Part shown: positions 11,991 to 22,712 of the stretch, in pieces
Numbering within the stretch: the first letter of the stretch is position 1
Layout: each line of letters opens with the position of its first letter
Source: Pholiota molesta
Lineage: Eukaryota > Basidiomycota > Agaricomycetes > Agaricales > Strophariaceae
Direction: 5' to 3'
NCBI GenBank assembly: GCA_014925825.1
Contig: JACGCK010000429.1
Span: forward strand, 1-24,698
DNA length: 24,698 nt
Position numbers and translations under genes: made by a program
The notes under the pieces: model-generated
What the model saw: only the letters and a program-made list of their open reading frames with translations
Told to the model about the DNA's origin: nothing
Database searches by the model: none

Positions 11991-12025
11991 CGTTCAAACG
12001 CTGTCAAACGGGGTCAAACGGGGTC
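11991..12025. repeat. 10-bp tandem repeat upstream of the small membrane-protein gene
   Basis: Three consecutive 10-mers (cgttcaaacg, ctgtcaaacg, gggtcaaacg) and a partial fourth share the core TCAAACG with exact 10-bp spacing. They end about 57 bp before the proposed ATG at 12082. One helical turn per unit would place any bound protein on the same DNA face, but a regulatory role is only a guess. Confidence 0.5.
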
Positions 12026-12081
12026 TACTACGTCGCTACCTCTTTATCTGCGAAGGATCAAATCCCTATTCCGCAACCATA

Positions 12082-12980
12082 ATGTTCGAATTTCTTGTGG
12101 AATTCTTGTTGTATGTTTTCACTTTTTATACCTCCGGTTGACAGTGGCTAACGATCTGGTTTGCCTTGATGATAGCTGGGGTATGTATGTTTTCCAAAGT
12201 TGAAGCGGCACGATCCACTAATGGGAGGCTCCATATTCTGTGCTTAGGTATTCTGTCACTCATCAATCTTTCGTGAGTTCTCCTCGTCATCTGTTATTTA
12301 TCGCTGCATTCGCACCCGGTTTTCGTTGCACCACATCTACTCCCTTCCTTGTCTAAGCCGCTAATTACTTCGTATCAAGTGCATCAATCCTAATATACCG
12401 TTCAACCAAATTGGAAAATAAGCAAAAGCTCGAATTCGAATCCCAACTCTCCACTTGTCCGATCTCAAAAGCCGCCATCTCTGTCCCTAGATCGTTCACA
12501 TACCTCAGCATACTTACAGGCGTCATCAACACCTTCGGAGCCCTTCTGCGCTTCCAACAAATACATTTTCTCGAAATCCCATCAATACCCTGGCTCGCAG
12601 TGCTCTTCCCCATCGCAAAGGGCCGTGCGTATGAACACCCAGAGACAGTGATTAAAGCCCAACTGCTCGTCGCGCTGAATGATTGGACCAGTCTCTTCAT
12701 GTGCCTCACCTTTCTCGCCGCTGGGCTCTTCAATTTCGCTACGGTGCGGCAGCTCAGGTTGCGCGATCAGTGGGTGAAGAGGGTATTGTTGCCTATTGCC
12801 ACTACCTCTCAGTCTGGGTGGTATGAAGTGATTAAAGAGGAGAAGGCTGTGGTAGAGGTGCCGCGGGGCCAAGTGGAGAATGGCCACTGCGAGCCACCGA
12901 ACTTGGACGGCTTCATGGAGGAAGAACTTCAACGGCCACCCGCGGTGTTCGCCCCACTCTGCGCTAGGCGAAGTGAATGA
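12082..12980 (+). CDS. small multi-pass membrane protein, family not recognised
   Basis: A four-exon model (12082-12096, 12145-12184, 12248-12272, 12380-12980) joins in frame to 681 nt, 226 aa. The second exon uses the gtatgt donor at 12185, giving a continuous hydrophobic helix through WLTIWFALMIAGVCILSLIN and on to SASILIY. Later hydrophobic parts are SFTYLSILTGVINTFGALL, IPWLAVLFPIA and WTSLFMCLTFLAAGLFNF, so four helices are likely; the last 60 residues are charged and probably soluble. The stop TGA is 12978-12980. The first exon (MFEFL, with a weak gtggaa donor) is uncertain; translation could instead begin at the ATG at 12169 inside the first helix. No family or function is recognised. 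Gene existence is fairly sure; the 5' end is not. Confidence 0.62.
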
Positions 12981-13966
12981 GTTCGGGCATCGGATGATTT
13001 CAGTGAAGTTTTGGACCTTGTTTCCACCGATGTATTGAAATGGGTTGTTTTAATTTACTAATGGCATGACACATAATTCATTTGTAACGGTATGTAGACT
13101 CGATTGTACTACCAATATTCCCTCTGTACAATAAATTGTACAGCGCTGTCTTTTTTCTTCTTTTTTTCGGAGGTGCTGTCTATGTATGTGTTTTCAATAC
13201 GATTGCTTATTGTCTGCGATTCGTTATTTTGCAACTCGCGACACGCCGCTCTCATTCAAAAGAATTTCTGGCTTGAGCCATCAGAAATAAAAGAGGTGGC
13301 CTATGATTAACCAACTTATTATATGTAAAAATTGACTTAAGATATGACATATCCTCTGCATTGTCGAGACCGCGCAGCTAAAGTTTGTTGACGCGCATTT
13401 TGACTGGAGGTGTCTAAATACGCTATCAAAAAAGCGCCTGTTAGTTTCCTAACAGCAGAAATCACCGCATACCAACCTGTTGGTCGCGAAAGGCAATGTG
13501 ATTCTCACTCTCGACCAGATACCGGCAGCTCATGTCAGAATACGCGCCTTTGTTCACAATCTCGTGTCTCTTCTTCGTCCTATCTATTTTTAGAATGCCT
13601 CGATCGTTCTCTTCCCAAAAAAGAACATGCCCAGGTATAGAAAATCAAGATGTCATGACGCGGCTCTGCGCCAGAGCCCGACGGTCACCTTCAAAATGAA
13701 ATGTAATGGAGCGAGTTGATCGACACGGCTTACAGATATAAGCCCTATTATGTCGGAGGTTTGGGCTATACAAACAGCTAGTGACTCGGAAGACACAAGG
13801 AAGATATGCAATACATGGCGCTAATTTTTCCTGGATTACTCAGGCCAGTGGTGACCTCTGCGTCATCGATAAGAATATTTGTGTCTCGAACCGACGAGTT
13901 AACAGTCTTCGCCATTGGAATGTAACCAGACAAAGTGCATCAGAGTCTAGAACATTTTGGGGCATT
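12981..13966. other. intergenic, no gene seen
   Basis: Nearly 1 kb between the membrane-protein stop and the GAPDH promoter region. The left part should be a 3' UTR and includes the inverted repeat at 13124-13143. ORFs at 13104, 13410 and 13781 are short and featureless. No RNA gene or mobile element was noticed. Confidence 0.45.
13124..13143. repeat. perfect 8-bp inverted repeat (CTGTACAA, TAAA loop, TTGTACAG)
   Basis: The arms pair perfectly around a 4-nt AT loop, about 145 bp after the stop of the membrane-protein gene, so it may lie in its 3' UTR. The left arm with the loop reads TGTACAATA, which fits the TGTA-start consensus of Pumilio-family (PUF) RNA-binding proteins. The repeat is seen; function in RNA folding, 3'-end formation or protein binding is inference. 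Confidence 0.5.
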
Positions 13967-14091
13967 CCAATTGGAGTGCGGTTTGGCCAAGCAAACCAGT
14001 TTGATGCGGACATTGGGGATCCAATTCAGCGCCGCGCAACGTGATTGGGTGGAAGACTCATCGATAGATTATCTTTGGCAGATCTATAAAA
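13967..14091 (+). promoter_or_regulatory. GAPDH promoter: CCAAT-motif cluster and TATA box
   Basis: Five CCAAT-type pentamers lie within 82 bp: CCAAT and ATTGG overlapping in the palindrome CCAATTGG at 13967-13974, ATTGG at 14012-14016, CCAAT at 14021-14025 and ATTGG at 14044-14048. They precede TATAAAA at 14085-14091, which is 90 bp before the ATG, and a pyrimidine-rich leader (14100-14180). CCAAT boxes bound by the Hap/NF-Y complex, a TATA box and a CT-rich leader are usual for strongly expressed fungal gpd genes. That these sites are used here is inferred from position. Confidence 0.65.
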
Positions 14092-14180
14092 GTAGCATCC
14101 ATCGCACTCCCTCTTGCTTGCGGATTTATCCATCGACACCTCTTTCTACATCGCCCTACCCCCACAACCCACACTTCACT

Positions 14181-15709
<1,529 letters not shown>

Positions 15710-16421
15710 ATGCTTTGAATGCGCTGCGCAGTTCCAGGCTCGACATCCATCGCGATAATCCCAAACAAAAGTGAACTTTAAAAAGATATTTGTGAACTTA
15801 GGGGTGTAATTTTTTTTATAGAGAAATACCTTGTACAATATACATATCTTTGTCCCATAGAACTTTCTGATCATGAATGAAGTTATTTCCGTTGATATTG
15901 CAATGCATATGCCTACAATGCTACCGCTCTATCGGCGCATCGCCGCACCCTTTCGTATGTATGCATGGAGCTGTGAAAGGAATCCGAAGGATGCGAAGCG
16001 TTTGACTCTCGGCGGTTCGTCCGTAACGTCAGCTTGGATAAAGTCGGACACGTTCGTCGACTTGCGGGCTTACGTCCGATGCGAATAACGCCATTTCTAA
16101 AATTTCCTCCAGATAAGGTCGGGCGGTGCTCCTCCAACTTCGGGAAGATGACTCGCTTCAAACACTTGATTATTTATCACCATGGTGTGATTATTCCAGG
16201 CTTTTAGGCTACCATACCTTCCGTGTCATGCTCTCCCCGAATCTGACTGGCTCTGGACAATCACGGATGACGGTAAGACCAAGTTTGGGTTCGCACTTTG
16301 CACCGATGAGAGAAAGAAATAGTATAGAGAACGTATTATAGAGAACGTATTATATAGATATTACACTGCAGAAGCAAAACGAAATATATAAAAAATGCAG
16401 CTCGCGGCACCAGCGTTACCG
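15710..16421. other. intergenic between two convergent genes (shared 3' region)
   Basis: GAPDH ends at 15709 and the minus-strand binding-protein gene ends at 16422, so these 712 bp hold both 3' UTRs. AT-rich strings at about 15810-15850 (including TGTACAATA at 15832-15840) are plausible GAPDH 3'-end signals, and the AT-rich repeat at 16323-16350 may serve the opposite gene. The ORFs at 15873 and 16126 look like chance. No other gene was seen. Confidence 0.5.
16323..16350. repeat. perfect tandem duplication of a 14-bp unit
   Basis: TATAGAGAACGTAT occurs twice back to back (16323-16336 and 16337-16350), followed by a partial TATA continuation. It lies about 70-100 bp beyond the stop of the minus-strand binding-protein gene, inside the region expected to be its 3' UTR. 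The copies are identical, which suggests a recent duplication. Confidence 0.75.
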
Positions 16422-17747
16422 CTACCACACCTTCACGGGATTATCCCCCTCAGGCGTCCCGAGAATCGCCTCAAACTGGAACCGCAGCGCCTCGACCTGC
16501 TGGCGGTCCGCCATGAACATACCGTAGCCCAGCGGATCGAGCCCGGGCTGGCTGAACACGCCCGCCTTGTCGTACTTGCGGCGCGTCGCGAACTCGCCCT
16601 CGCTCACGACGGCCTGCCACGCGTCGTCCATGAGGAAGTTGAGGAAGAGCCGCGCGGACTCGGGCATCTTCGTGCGCGCGAAGATGGCCCCGGTCTGCGG
16701 CCACACCATGCGCACGTCGTTCATGGTGTGCGTCGCGACGCCGGGCGCGAAGGAGTGCGAGGAGGCGAAGGAGATGGACGCGGCGTTGCGCGCGCCGGTG
16801 GCCGCGTCGATGTCGTCGTTCGGGTTGGTGTTGGCTATGAGGATGGAGGGCGTCGCTGTCCCGCGGACCCAGTGGACGTTTTGTTGTTGGAGAGCGTGGA
16901 TGTAGTCGAAGCCGTATTTGTCGGTTATGAGTTTGAAGAGGTAGAGGACGGCGTCGTCGTCGTTTGGGTATGGGAGGATGATCTTGTTGTACCATTCTGG
17001 GCGGAGAAAATCGAGGTAGTCCTTGGGCAGAGAGGTAGAGTTTGTTGTTTCGGGGTTGTACACTTGTGCTCCGAAGGAAACTAGCGATTATGCCATGTTG
17101 CTCGTTAGCGGTTCTGCACTTGGACTAGTTGAAGATCAAGCACTCACAGATGTATAGTCCCAGATAAGCGCCGTCTGGGTCGACGAATTGAGGAGATATG
17201 TCGTTCCAAGGAATGACCTTGTAAGGCAGCAATCTGCCTTGACGCTTCCACCTTAGGAAATTATATGTCGTTTGGATGACCGCTACGTCGACCCCGTTAT
17301 CTGTCCCATTCGTCTTCTTGTAGGTATAGTCTATACCAGAATCGAGATACTTGGATGGGTTCAAAATGAGATTGATATTGATTCCGGGAAATTTAGCTTG
17401 GAAAGCTTTCATTACGCCGCTTTTGCTTTGTTGAACTAATAAAGATATAAGTATGAAGCACCGATTTAAATAATGCAATCCATCTAGTGACGTTGGGGTA
17501 ACTCACCGTCGCCTCCCCAAGCTACTTGGAGGGTTCCTTTTTCCTTCAATGCGGCCTCATATATTTGCTGAAGGCTTCGGTGTTCGACATCAACACCACG
17601 CCGTGCATGCGGGGCAGTCTTCTGTTGCGCGAAGGCGCCCTGGGCTCCGAGTTCGTGTAGCTGCGTCCCTCCCTCTTCAAGGCGAAGGGGTGTGGAGAGT
17701 ACCAGCACCGGAAGCAAGAGAGCCACGAAGTTGAAGAAAGTACGCAT
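16422..17747 (-). CDS. secreted protein of the ABC-transporter substrate-binding (periplasmic binding protein type II) fold
   Basis: Three exons (17747-17507, 17435-17148, 17080-16422) join to 1188 nt, 395 aa, with no frame break. The N-terminus MRTFFNFVALLLPVLVLSTP is a clear signal peptide, so the product should be secreted or vacuolar. The mature protein follows the bacterial pattern: GTLQVAWGGD (first beta strand), VMKAFQAKFPGININL, VDVAVIQTTYNFLRWKRQG, then RLFLNFLMDDAWQAVVSEGE near the C-terminus. This matches iron/thiamine-type binding proteins (COG1840-like). Bacterial relatives deliver ligand to an ABC permease; fungi lack such importers, so the role here, perhaps ligand scavenging, is unknown. 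Exon 3 is GC-rich over about 16550-16830. It is divergent from the coiled-coil gene and convergent with GAPDH. Fold assignment is confident, ligand is not. Confidence 0.86.
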
Positions 17748-18518
17748 GTCGTGAGGGTAACAGCCAAGAGCACCTGGAAGGTGGGGTTGGGGGTTCTGCA
17801 AGTGAACAGTTTGGGCGAGTCGGCAAGATATAATGGCCTGGATTTATATGTCAACCATCAGGCTGAGACAGATTTCAAAACCTCGTAGGATAGATCGCTA
17901 TGAGGATGCTAAAGTGGTCGTACGGCTAATAGCGGAGGCCAAGGAAGATCGCACTACATTTAACAACTTGGAGGTGGAAGATATTTAAAATCTTTCGAGT
18001 AAGTAATTCGTGTCTGGAAGGGACATACTGCGAAAAGATCCCACCGCGTCGTATCCGCGTGTGTCGGCAATCATTGCATGATATCTTCATTGGAGATGGC
18101 GTGTCGTGCAGCTGAGACTTCAAGCTTCAAGCTTCAGCGCTCTAGCGCAGAACGAGACGTTCAGTAACTTCCAAGTTAGCCTGCCATCGGTCGGAGTTGA
18201 CTCGGGAGAAGTTGAATTTGGAGGCCGTTCAACAGAATTTATGGCTGCATGCGCAGAGCTGGCAAGAAATGTCGGGCAATGATGCTGGAGAGCATATGAA
18301 TGCCTCCGTTAGATACTTCTGGACACTGGCGGTGATTTGATGCCGAGGTGCTGTTGTGAAGTGTTGACGCGCCATGAGGCTGCCTCGATCACGTGGTAGT
18401 CGCGTCCGTTGACACCACTTCGCGAGTTTGTCACTCTGTCACGGCTGCTTCTTCCAACCAACACCTTGTCCCCATCATCTCTAATTCTGGCCTAGCAAGA
18501 CGCCAAAGACCTCAACAA
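17748..18518. promoter_or_regulatory. divergent promoter region between the binding-protein and coiled-coil genes
   Basis: About 770 bp separate two divergent starts. For the left gene, a minus-strand TATAAAT lies at 17848-17842, roughly 95-100 bp before its ATG, a usual fungal spacing. For the right gene no TATA box stands out; the sequence before the ATG at 18519 (18440-18515) is pyrimidine- and CAA-rich. A short CTTCAAG repeat is at 18118-18137. No coding gene was seen. Confidence 0.4.
18118..18137. repeat. CTTCAAG tandem repeat
   Basis: Two exact copies of CTTCAAG (18118-18131) are followed by a partial third, CTTCAG. Just to the right, GCGCTCTAGCGC forms a short near-palindrome. This lies midway between two divergent genes; any regulatory role is unproven. 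Confidence 0.5.
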
Positions 18519-21500
18519 ATGTGGTCGAAGATCACGAGCGCCCTGAAGCCTAACCAGGCGGTGAAGGACGCCCCCATTCCTGCGAAGGACTCCTCGCAGA
18601 GTGAGGTCCTCAACAAGGTTTTTGAGCAGCACCCCAATATGTCCATGTTCCATACGAATGAAAGTGGTATTGTCGACCGAAGTCCCAGTCCTCCACCGTC
18701 GCCCTCGGTGCATGGAAAACGTAACATGTTCAAGCGGATGTCTAAGGCAGCCCTTAAAGAGGACTTTGAAGTCCAGCGAGTGCCATCGCCGTTCGTGCCA
18801 CCATCTAGCATATCCAAGAAAGTAAGAGGTCAAAATGATAATAACAGTATGTACAATCGTTTCCTTGTATCTCTCCCTGACGACAATACTGAGAGGCTAT
18901 GTATAAGGTTCCCAACACTCACTCCGCGCCAGTTCCACCCCTTCAAGAGACATGCCGCGCAGGTCGTCCTTTGATATGCTTCGACCTTCACCCCCTCGTC
19001 CAGATACAACACGCTCTGTGAAAGATAGCCATCGCCGCCCATCGATTGACTTTTTGCGACAAGAGACCGCACGTCTTTCTGAAGAGAATACCAGACCTTT
19101 AAATACCTCTGAAGAGGCTTTCCCACCGCGAAGCTCCTCATTAGATATGCTTCGCTCATCTCCTGAGGCACAATATCCTCAGGACACTGCGCATCCCATC
19201 AACGACTTAGGTAGCCGACCATCCATAGACTTTCTACGACAAGAGTCTTTGGATTTTAACCGGCCAAAAGAAGATGGCGATTTTCTTTCCACTCCAGCGG
19301 GACTAGACAAGTTCGGCTCAAAGCGCTCTATTTTACGAGATCGCAATACTCCAGGTACTGGGCAGAACGTTCGTTTCATCGGTCGCGACGCCTATAAAGT
19401 CATTACTCCCGACCATTCACTCAGTGCCGAGCTCCAGAACAAGCCCCAGCCTCCATTACCGCAGGAAGAGACGCCGTTCATGGATCGCCTGACGCAAGCT
19501 AACGCTTTTGATAGTCCTCAAACCTTGGAACGATCTCAGTCTCTGAACAGTCCAAAATCATCAAGGCCAACTGTCGCTGAGATCTTTGCTCCTCTCATAG
19601 AAGTCCAGGAAAACCCGCAAGCAAATCTTTCTGCGGATCAATCGAGCATGTCGATATCGTCGTACAACCACTTCGTTATTACTGAAAATTCCAACCTCTT
19701 CGACGTGTCCCAACAACTGGATATTCCGTCTTTTCCGCCTCCTGGTCTTAACTTTGATGTCGACGCTCCGATGTTTGATACCTCAGGCAACGAAAACAGC
19801 CAAGTTCTAGCGGAAGGCGGCATCATCCCCTATTCCTCTGAAGGAATGACTTCAACTCCATACCGACCTCAAGACACCAAGGGTAAAGGCAAAGAGAAGA
19901 CTGTCGACGTACCCACGGAGGACGCGCAAGTACCAGTGCCGGTAGTTATCGATGAAACGATATTCCACGCCAAAGAAAGATCTCCCAAATTCGCTGCTCC
20001 ACTCCATGAACGCAGCCAATCGTTTAGTTTTGGCCAGACACTTTTCTACTCGATGGCGAATTCGGGTGGAGACGCAACCAAATCGGCGTCAGACCATTCT
20101 GCGGCGTATCCTTCCAGCGAGCTCAAGCCAGGGAGTGTTACTTCGTCTTCGGCTGCCCCAACGCCGCCTTCCGCTAAGGGGAGGAGCCGAGCGCTGAGCG
20201 ATACTGTATTCCAATCGATGCTGAGGTCAACGCCGCCCAAGATCATCGAGCCGGAAGCGGATATCAACGACGACTCGTCTTCGGGGTTGGTCGTCTACTC
20301 CGGAGGCGAGCCAGATCCTTTCAGCACCCATGCCACCACGTACTACACGCCCCAAACCATGATCCCCACGACCCCGCCGAAGGGATTTGTGAGGCACAAC
20401 AGGAAAACGTCGAAGGAAGAAAACCTCATCATCTCGCTCCAAACCCAACTGGCGCTCAGAAACGAGCTGTGCTCGCAGTACGAGGCGGACCTCAAGGCGC
20501 GCGACGAGCTCGTCGAGATCCTGGGCAAGAAGCTCTCGGACGCGGAGAAGGACGACGCGAAGCGCAAGGCCGCGCTGCGCTCGTGGAAGCGCAAGGTGCA
20601 GGACCTGGAGAAGGCGTGCCGGCAGCTCGAGGAGGCCGTCGAGGACTCGCGGCAGATGAGCATGGAGCGCAGCGTCATGGACGAGGCGAGCAGCGAGGCG
20701 CTGCGCATGCTGCACCGCCAGATCGCGGGCCTGGAGAAGGAGAAGGGCGACTGGGCGAAGCGCGAGGCCGCGCTGCGGGAGGAGGTGGAGACGCTGGAGG
20801 GCCTCGTGCGCGAGCGCAGCGAGGACGTGATGAACCTGAAGGAGAGCCTGTGGAGCCGGGACGAGAGCGAGCGCGAGCTCAAGGAGGGCATCCAGGAGGC
20901 CAAGGAGCAGATCGACATGATGGGCAATATCAGCGTCGGCGTTTTCGACGAGGAGGAGCTGAAGCGGCTCATGATGGAGAAGGAGCAGAAATCGGCCGAG
21001 GAGACCCAGCGGTTCCGCACGGCCGAGTTCGCGCTCAAGCAGGAGCTGGCGGACGTGAAGATGAAGTGCGAGGGGCTGGAGGTGCAGAAGGCGAGCTGGG
21101 AGGAGGAGCTGGAGAACGTGAATCAGCTTTTGAAGACGCGCGAGGAGGAGTACGCGGTCTTGAAATCTGAGCTGGAGGCCCAGTGGCAGCACACCGAAGT
21201 TGCGGGCGAGAAGGTCGAGGCACTCGAGAAGGAGAGGGCGGAGTTGGAGAAGGAGCGGGACGAGCTCAAGGCTGGACTGGAAGAATTGGAGACGAGGATG
21301 TCGACAATGGAGGTGGAGTGGCAGGAAAGCGAGAACAGGCGACAAGAACTGGATAACGAGCTTCAGGAAGTATGGAACCTCAAAGATGCTCTTGAAAAAG
21401 ACCGCGAGGAGGTATGCCTTAATGTTCATTTTATTTATCAGTCTATTTATTTTTTTCTAGCTCGAAGATACTTTGCACCAGGAACGTGAACGTACCGAAA

Positions 21501-22712
21501 GCCTCGAACACGATATCGAAGAACGTGACCAACGAATTTCCGAACTTGAGCAAGAACACCAATTCGCCACCGAAAACGTTGCACGTCTGCAAGAAAACCT
21601 ACAACAGCGCGACGCCGAAATTCTGCAACACACGCAACGCGTGTTGGAGCGCGAGAACGATGCCGAGCGCCTTCGCGAGGAGATGAGCACGCTCAAGCGC
21701 GAGTACCAGCGCCTCGTGAACGAGCAAACGCGGGCTTTGGAGGATGTCACTGGGCAGCAGGACGAGACGCAGCACCGTATGGACGAGGTCGTCAAAGAGA
21801 AGGCCGCCGTGGACATTGAGCTCAAGACATCGAAGGAGCGGGTTGTTGTCCTCAAAGAGGAAGTGGAGAGGCTCAGACGCCAGATCCACGCGCTCCAGCA
21901 GGAGAGCGCGGATAAGGAGATGAAGATTGTCCAGATGACGAAGGCGCATAGCTCGGACAAGAATGATATACAGCAATTGAATATCGCGTTGGATTCGAAG
22001 CAGCAAGAGCTTGAATTGGTATGTCATCTTATTATTGTTTTCTCGTGTATAATTACTCATTTCTATATTTCTGCAGATCAAGCGAAAGATAGGCGTTCGA
22101 GGTACTGCTGGCAGTACGCCTCTTCAATCAACGAAGAACGTACATCGCAGAGACTCTTCCGTTTTCAGTGCCACGCCGCTCTCCCGGCCACCATCGGTCA
22201 TCTCGGACTCGGATAGAGAGCCAACCACCCTCAACCAGAGGAAGGAACGCAAGAACTCCAACGAGACGCCACAATCATCGGCCTCTGCCAGAATTTCCGC
22301 GCTGGGCAAAAGCACGCGGATCAATGCCATCGGAGGCTCTCAATCCGCTTCCGCCACCAGCCTGCGAGCAACCTCTCTGGGCGTGCAAGCGTTGACGGGT
22401 CCATGGGCCCGCCTGCGCTGAAGCCGCGCACGTCGATGGCGAGCACGCCGACGCCGGCGGGCCGTGGTGCGTTGGGACTCGGGCGGTCGTCCTCGGCGAG
22501 GGCGACCCCGCAGAGCGTGACACCTGTTCGCATCGGAGGGTGTCGTCTGTTGTCGAGCAGCAGCAGACGCCGTCACAGAAGGCGAAGTGAGTAGGGGGAT
22601 GATCAGCGCGAGTCCGGCGCCGAGTAGCGTCCCGGAGGTGGATGAGAAGGAGAATGTGGACACTTCGAGTGCTTCTGCGAAGAAGAGGACGATGATACCT
22701 ACCTTGGCGTGA
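18519..22712 (+). CDS. large coiled-coil protein with a repeated serine motif; C-terminal part frameshifted as read
   Basis: Exons 18519-18846, 18908-21411, 21461-22018 and 22077 onward join in frame. As read, translation stops at TGA 22419-22421 (1244 aa). The reading frame appears to continue to TGA 22710-22712 if three single-base losses (near 22380, 22529 and 22586) are assumed, because each frame picks up sensible peptide: MGPPALKPRTSMASTPTP, then RRVSSVVEQQQTPSQKAK, then VDEKENVDTSSASAKKRTMI. Residues 1-610 are Ser/Pro-rich and probably disordered, with four copies of an SxDMLR/SxDFLR motif between 125 and 223 and a VRFIGRDAYKVITPD segment near 264. Residues 614 to about 1130 are an almost unbroken coiled coil starting at EENLIISLQTQLALRNELC. 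This suggests a cytoskeletal or spindle-pole type scaffold, but the family is not identified. Confidence 0.75.

Larger units (their letters stand above)
10728..12081. other. intergenic with small repeats, no gene seen
   Basis: This holds the 3' UTR of the DUF6535 gene and the promoter of the small membrane-protein gene. ORFs of 64-75 codons at 11131, 11458, 11659 and 11920 have no recognisable content and no convincing splice links. Two short repeat arrays (11346-11391 and 11991-12025) are listed separately. The AT-rich string aagtataaaataaataacc at about 10812-10830 could serve in 3'-end formation of the DUF6535 transcript. Confidence 0.45.

Noticed and set aside
16395..17084. 229-codon plus-strand ORF and 174-codon minus-strand ORF over the binding-protein exon 3
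   Set aside because: Both overlap an exon with clear protein homology in another frame and are explained by its high GC3.
18841..18974. Coding read-through of 18847-18907 in the coiled-coil gene
   Set aside because: The gtatgt donor and the ataag acceptor give an in-frame join that links the N-terminus to the repeated serine motif block.
20343..21170. Other long overlapping ORFs (minus 20343-21038, plus 20469-21170)
   Set aside because: They are off-frame readings of the same GC-rich coiled-coil exon, with biased composition and no domains.
20227..21429. 400-codon minus-strand ORF opposite the coiled-coil gene
   Set aside because: It is an antisense shadow of the GC3-rich coiled coil; its leucine-rich content comes from reading Glu/Lys codons backwards, and the plus-strand frame is clearly the coding one.
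22383..22423. A short intron (gtgcaagc to ctgaag) to explain the frame change in the coiled-coil gene
   Set aside because: It would remove the coherent peptide DGSMGPPALK and would not explain the two further frame changes nearby; single-base losses explain all three.
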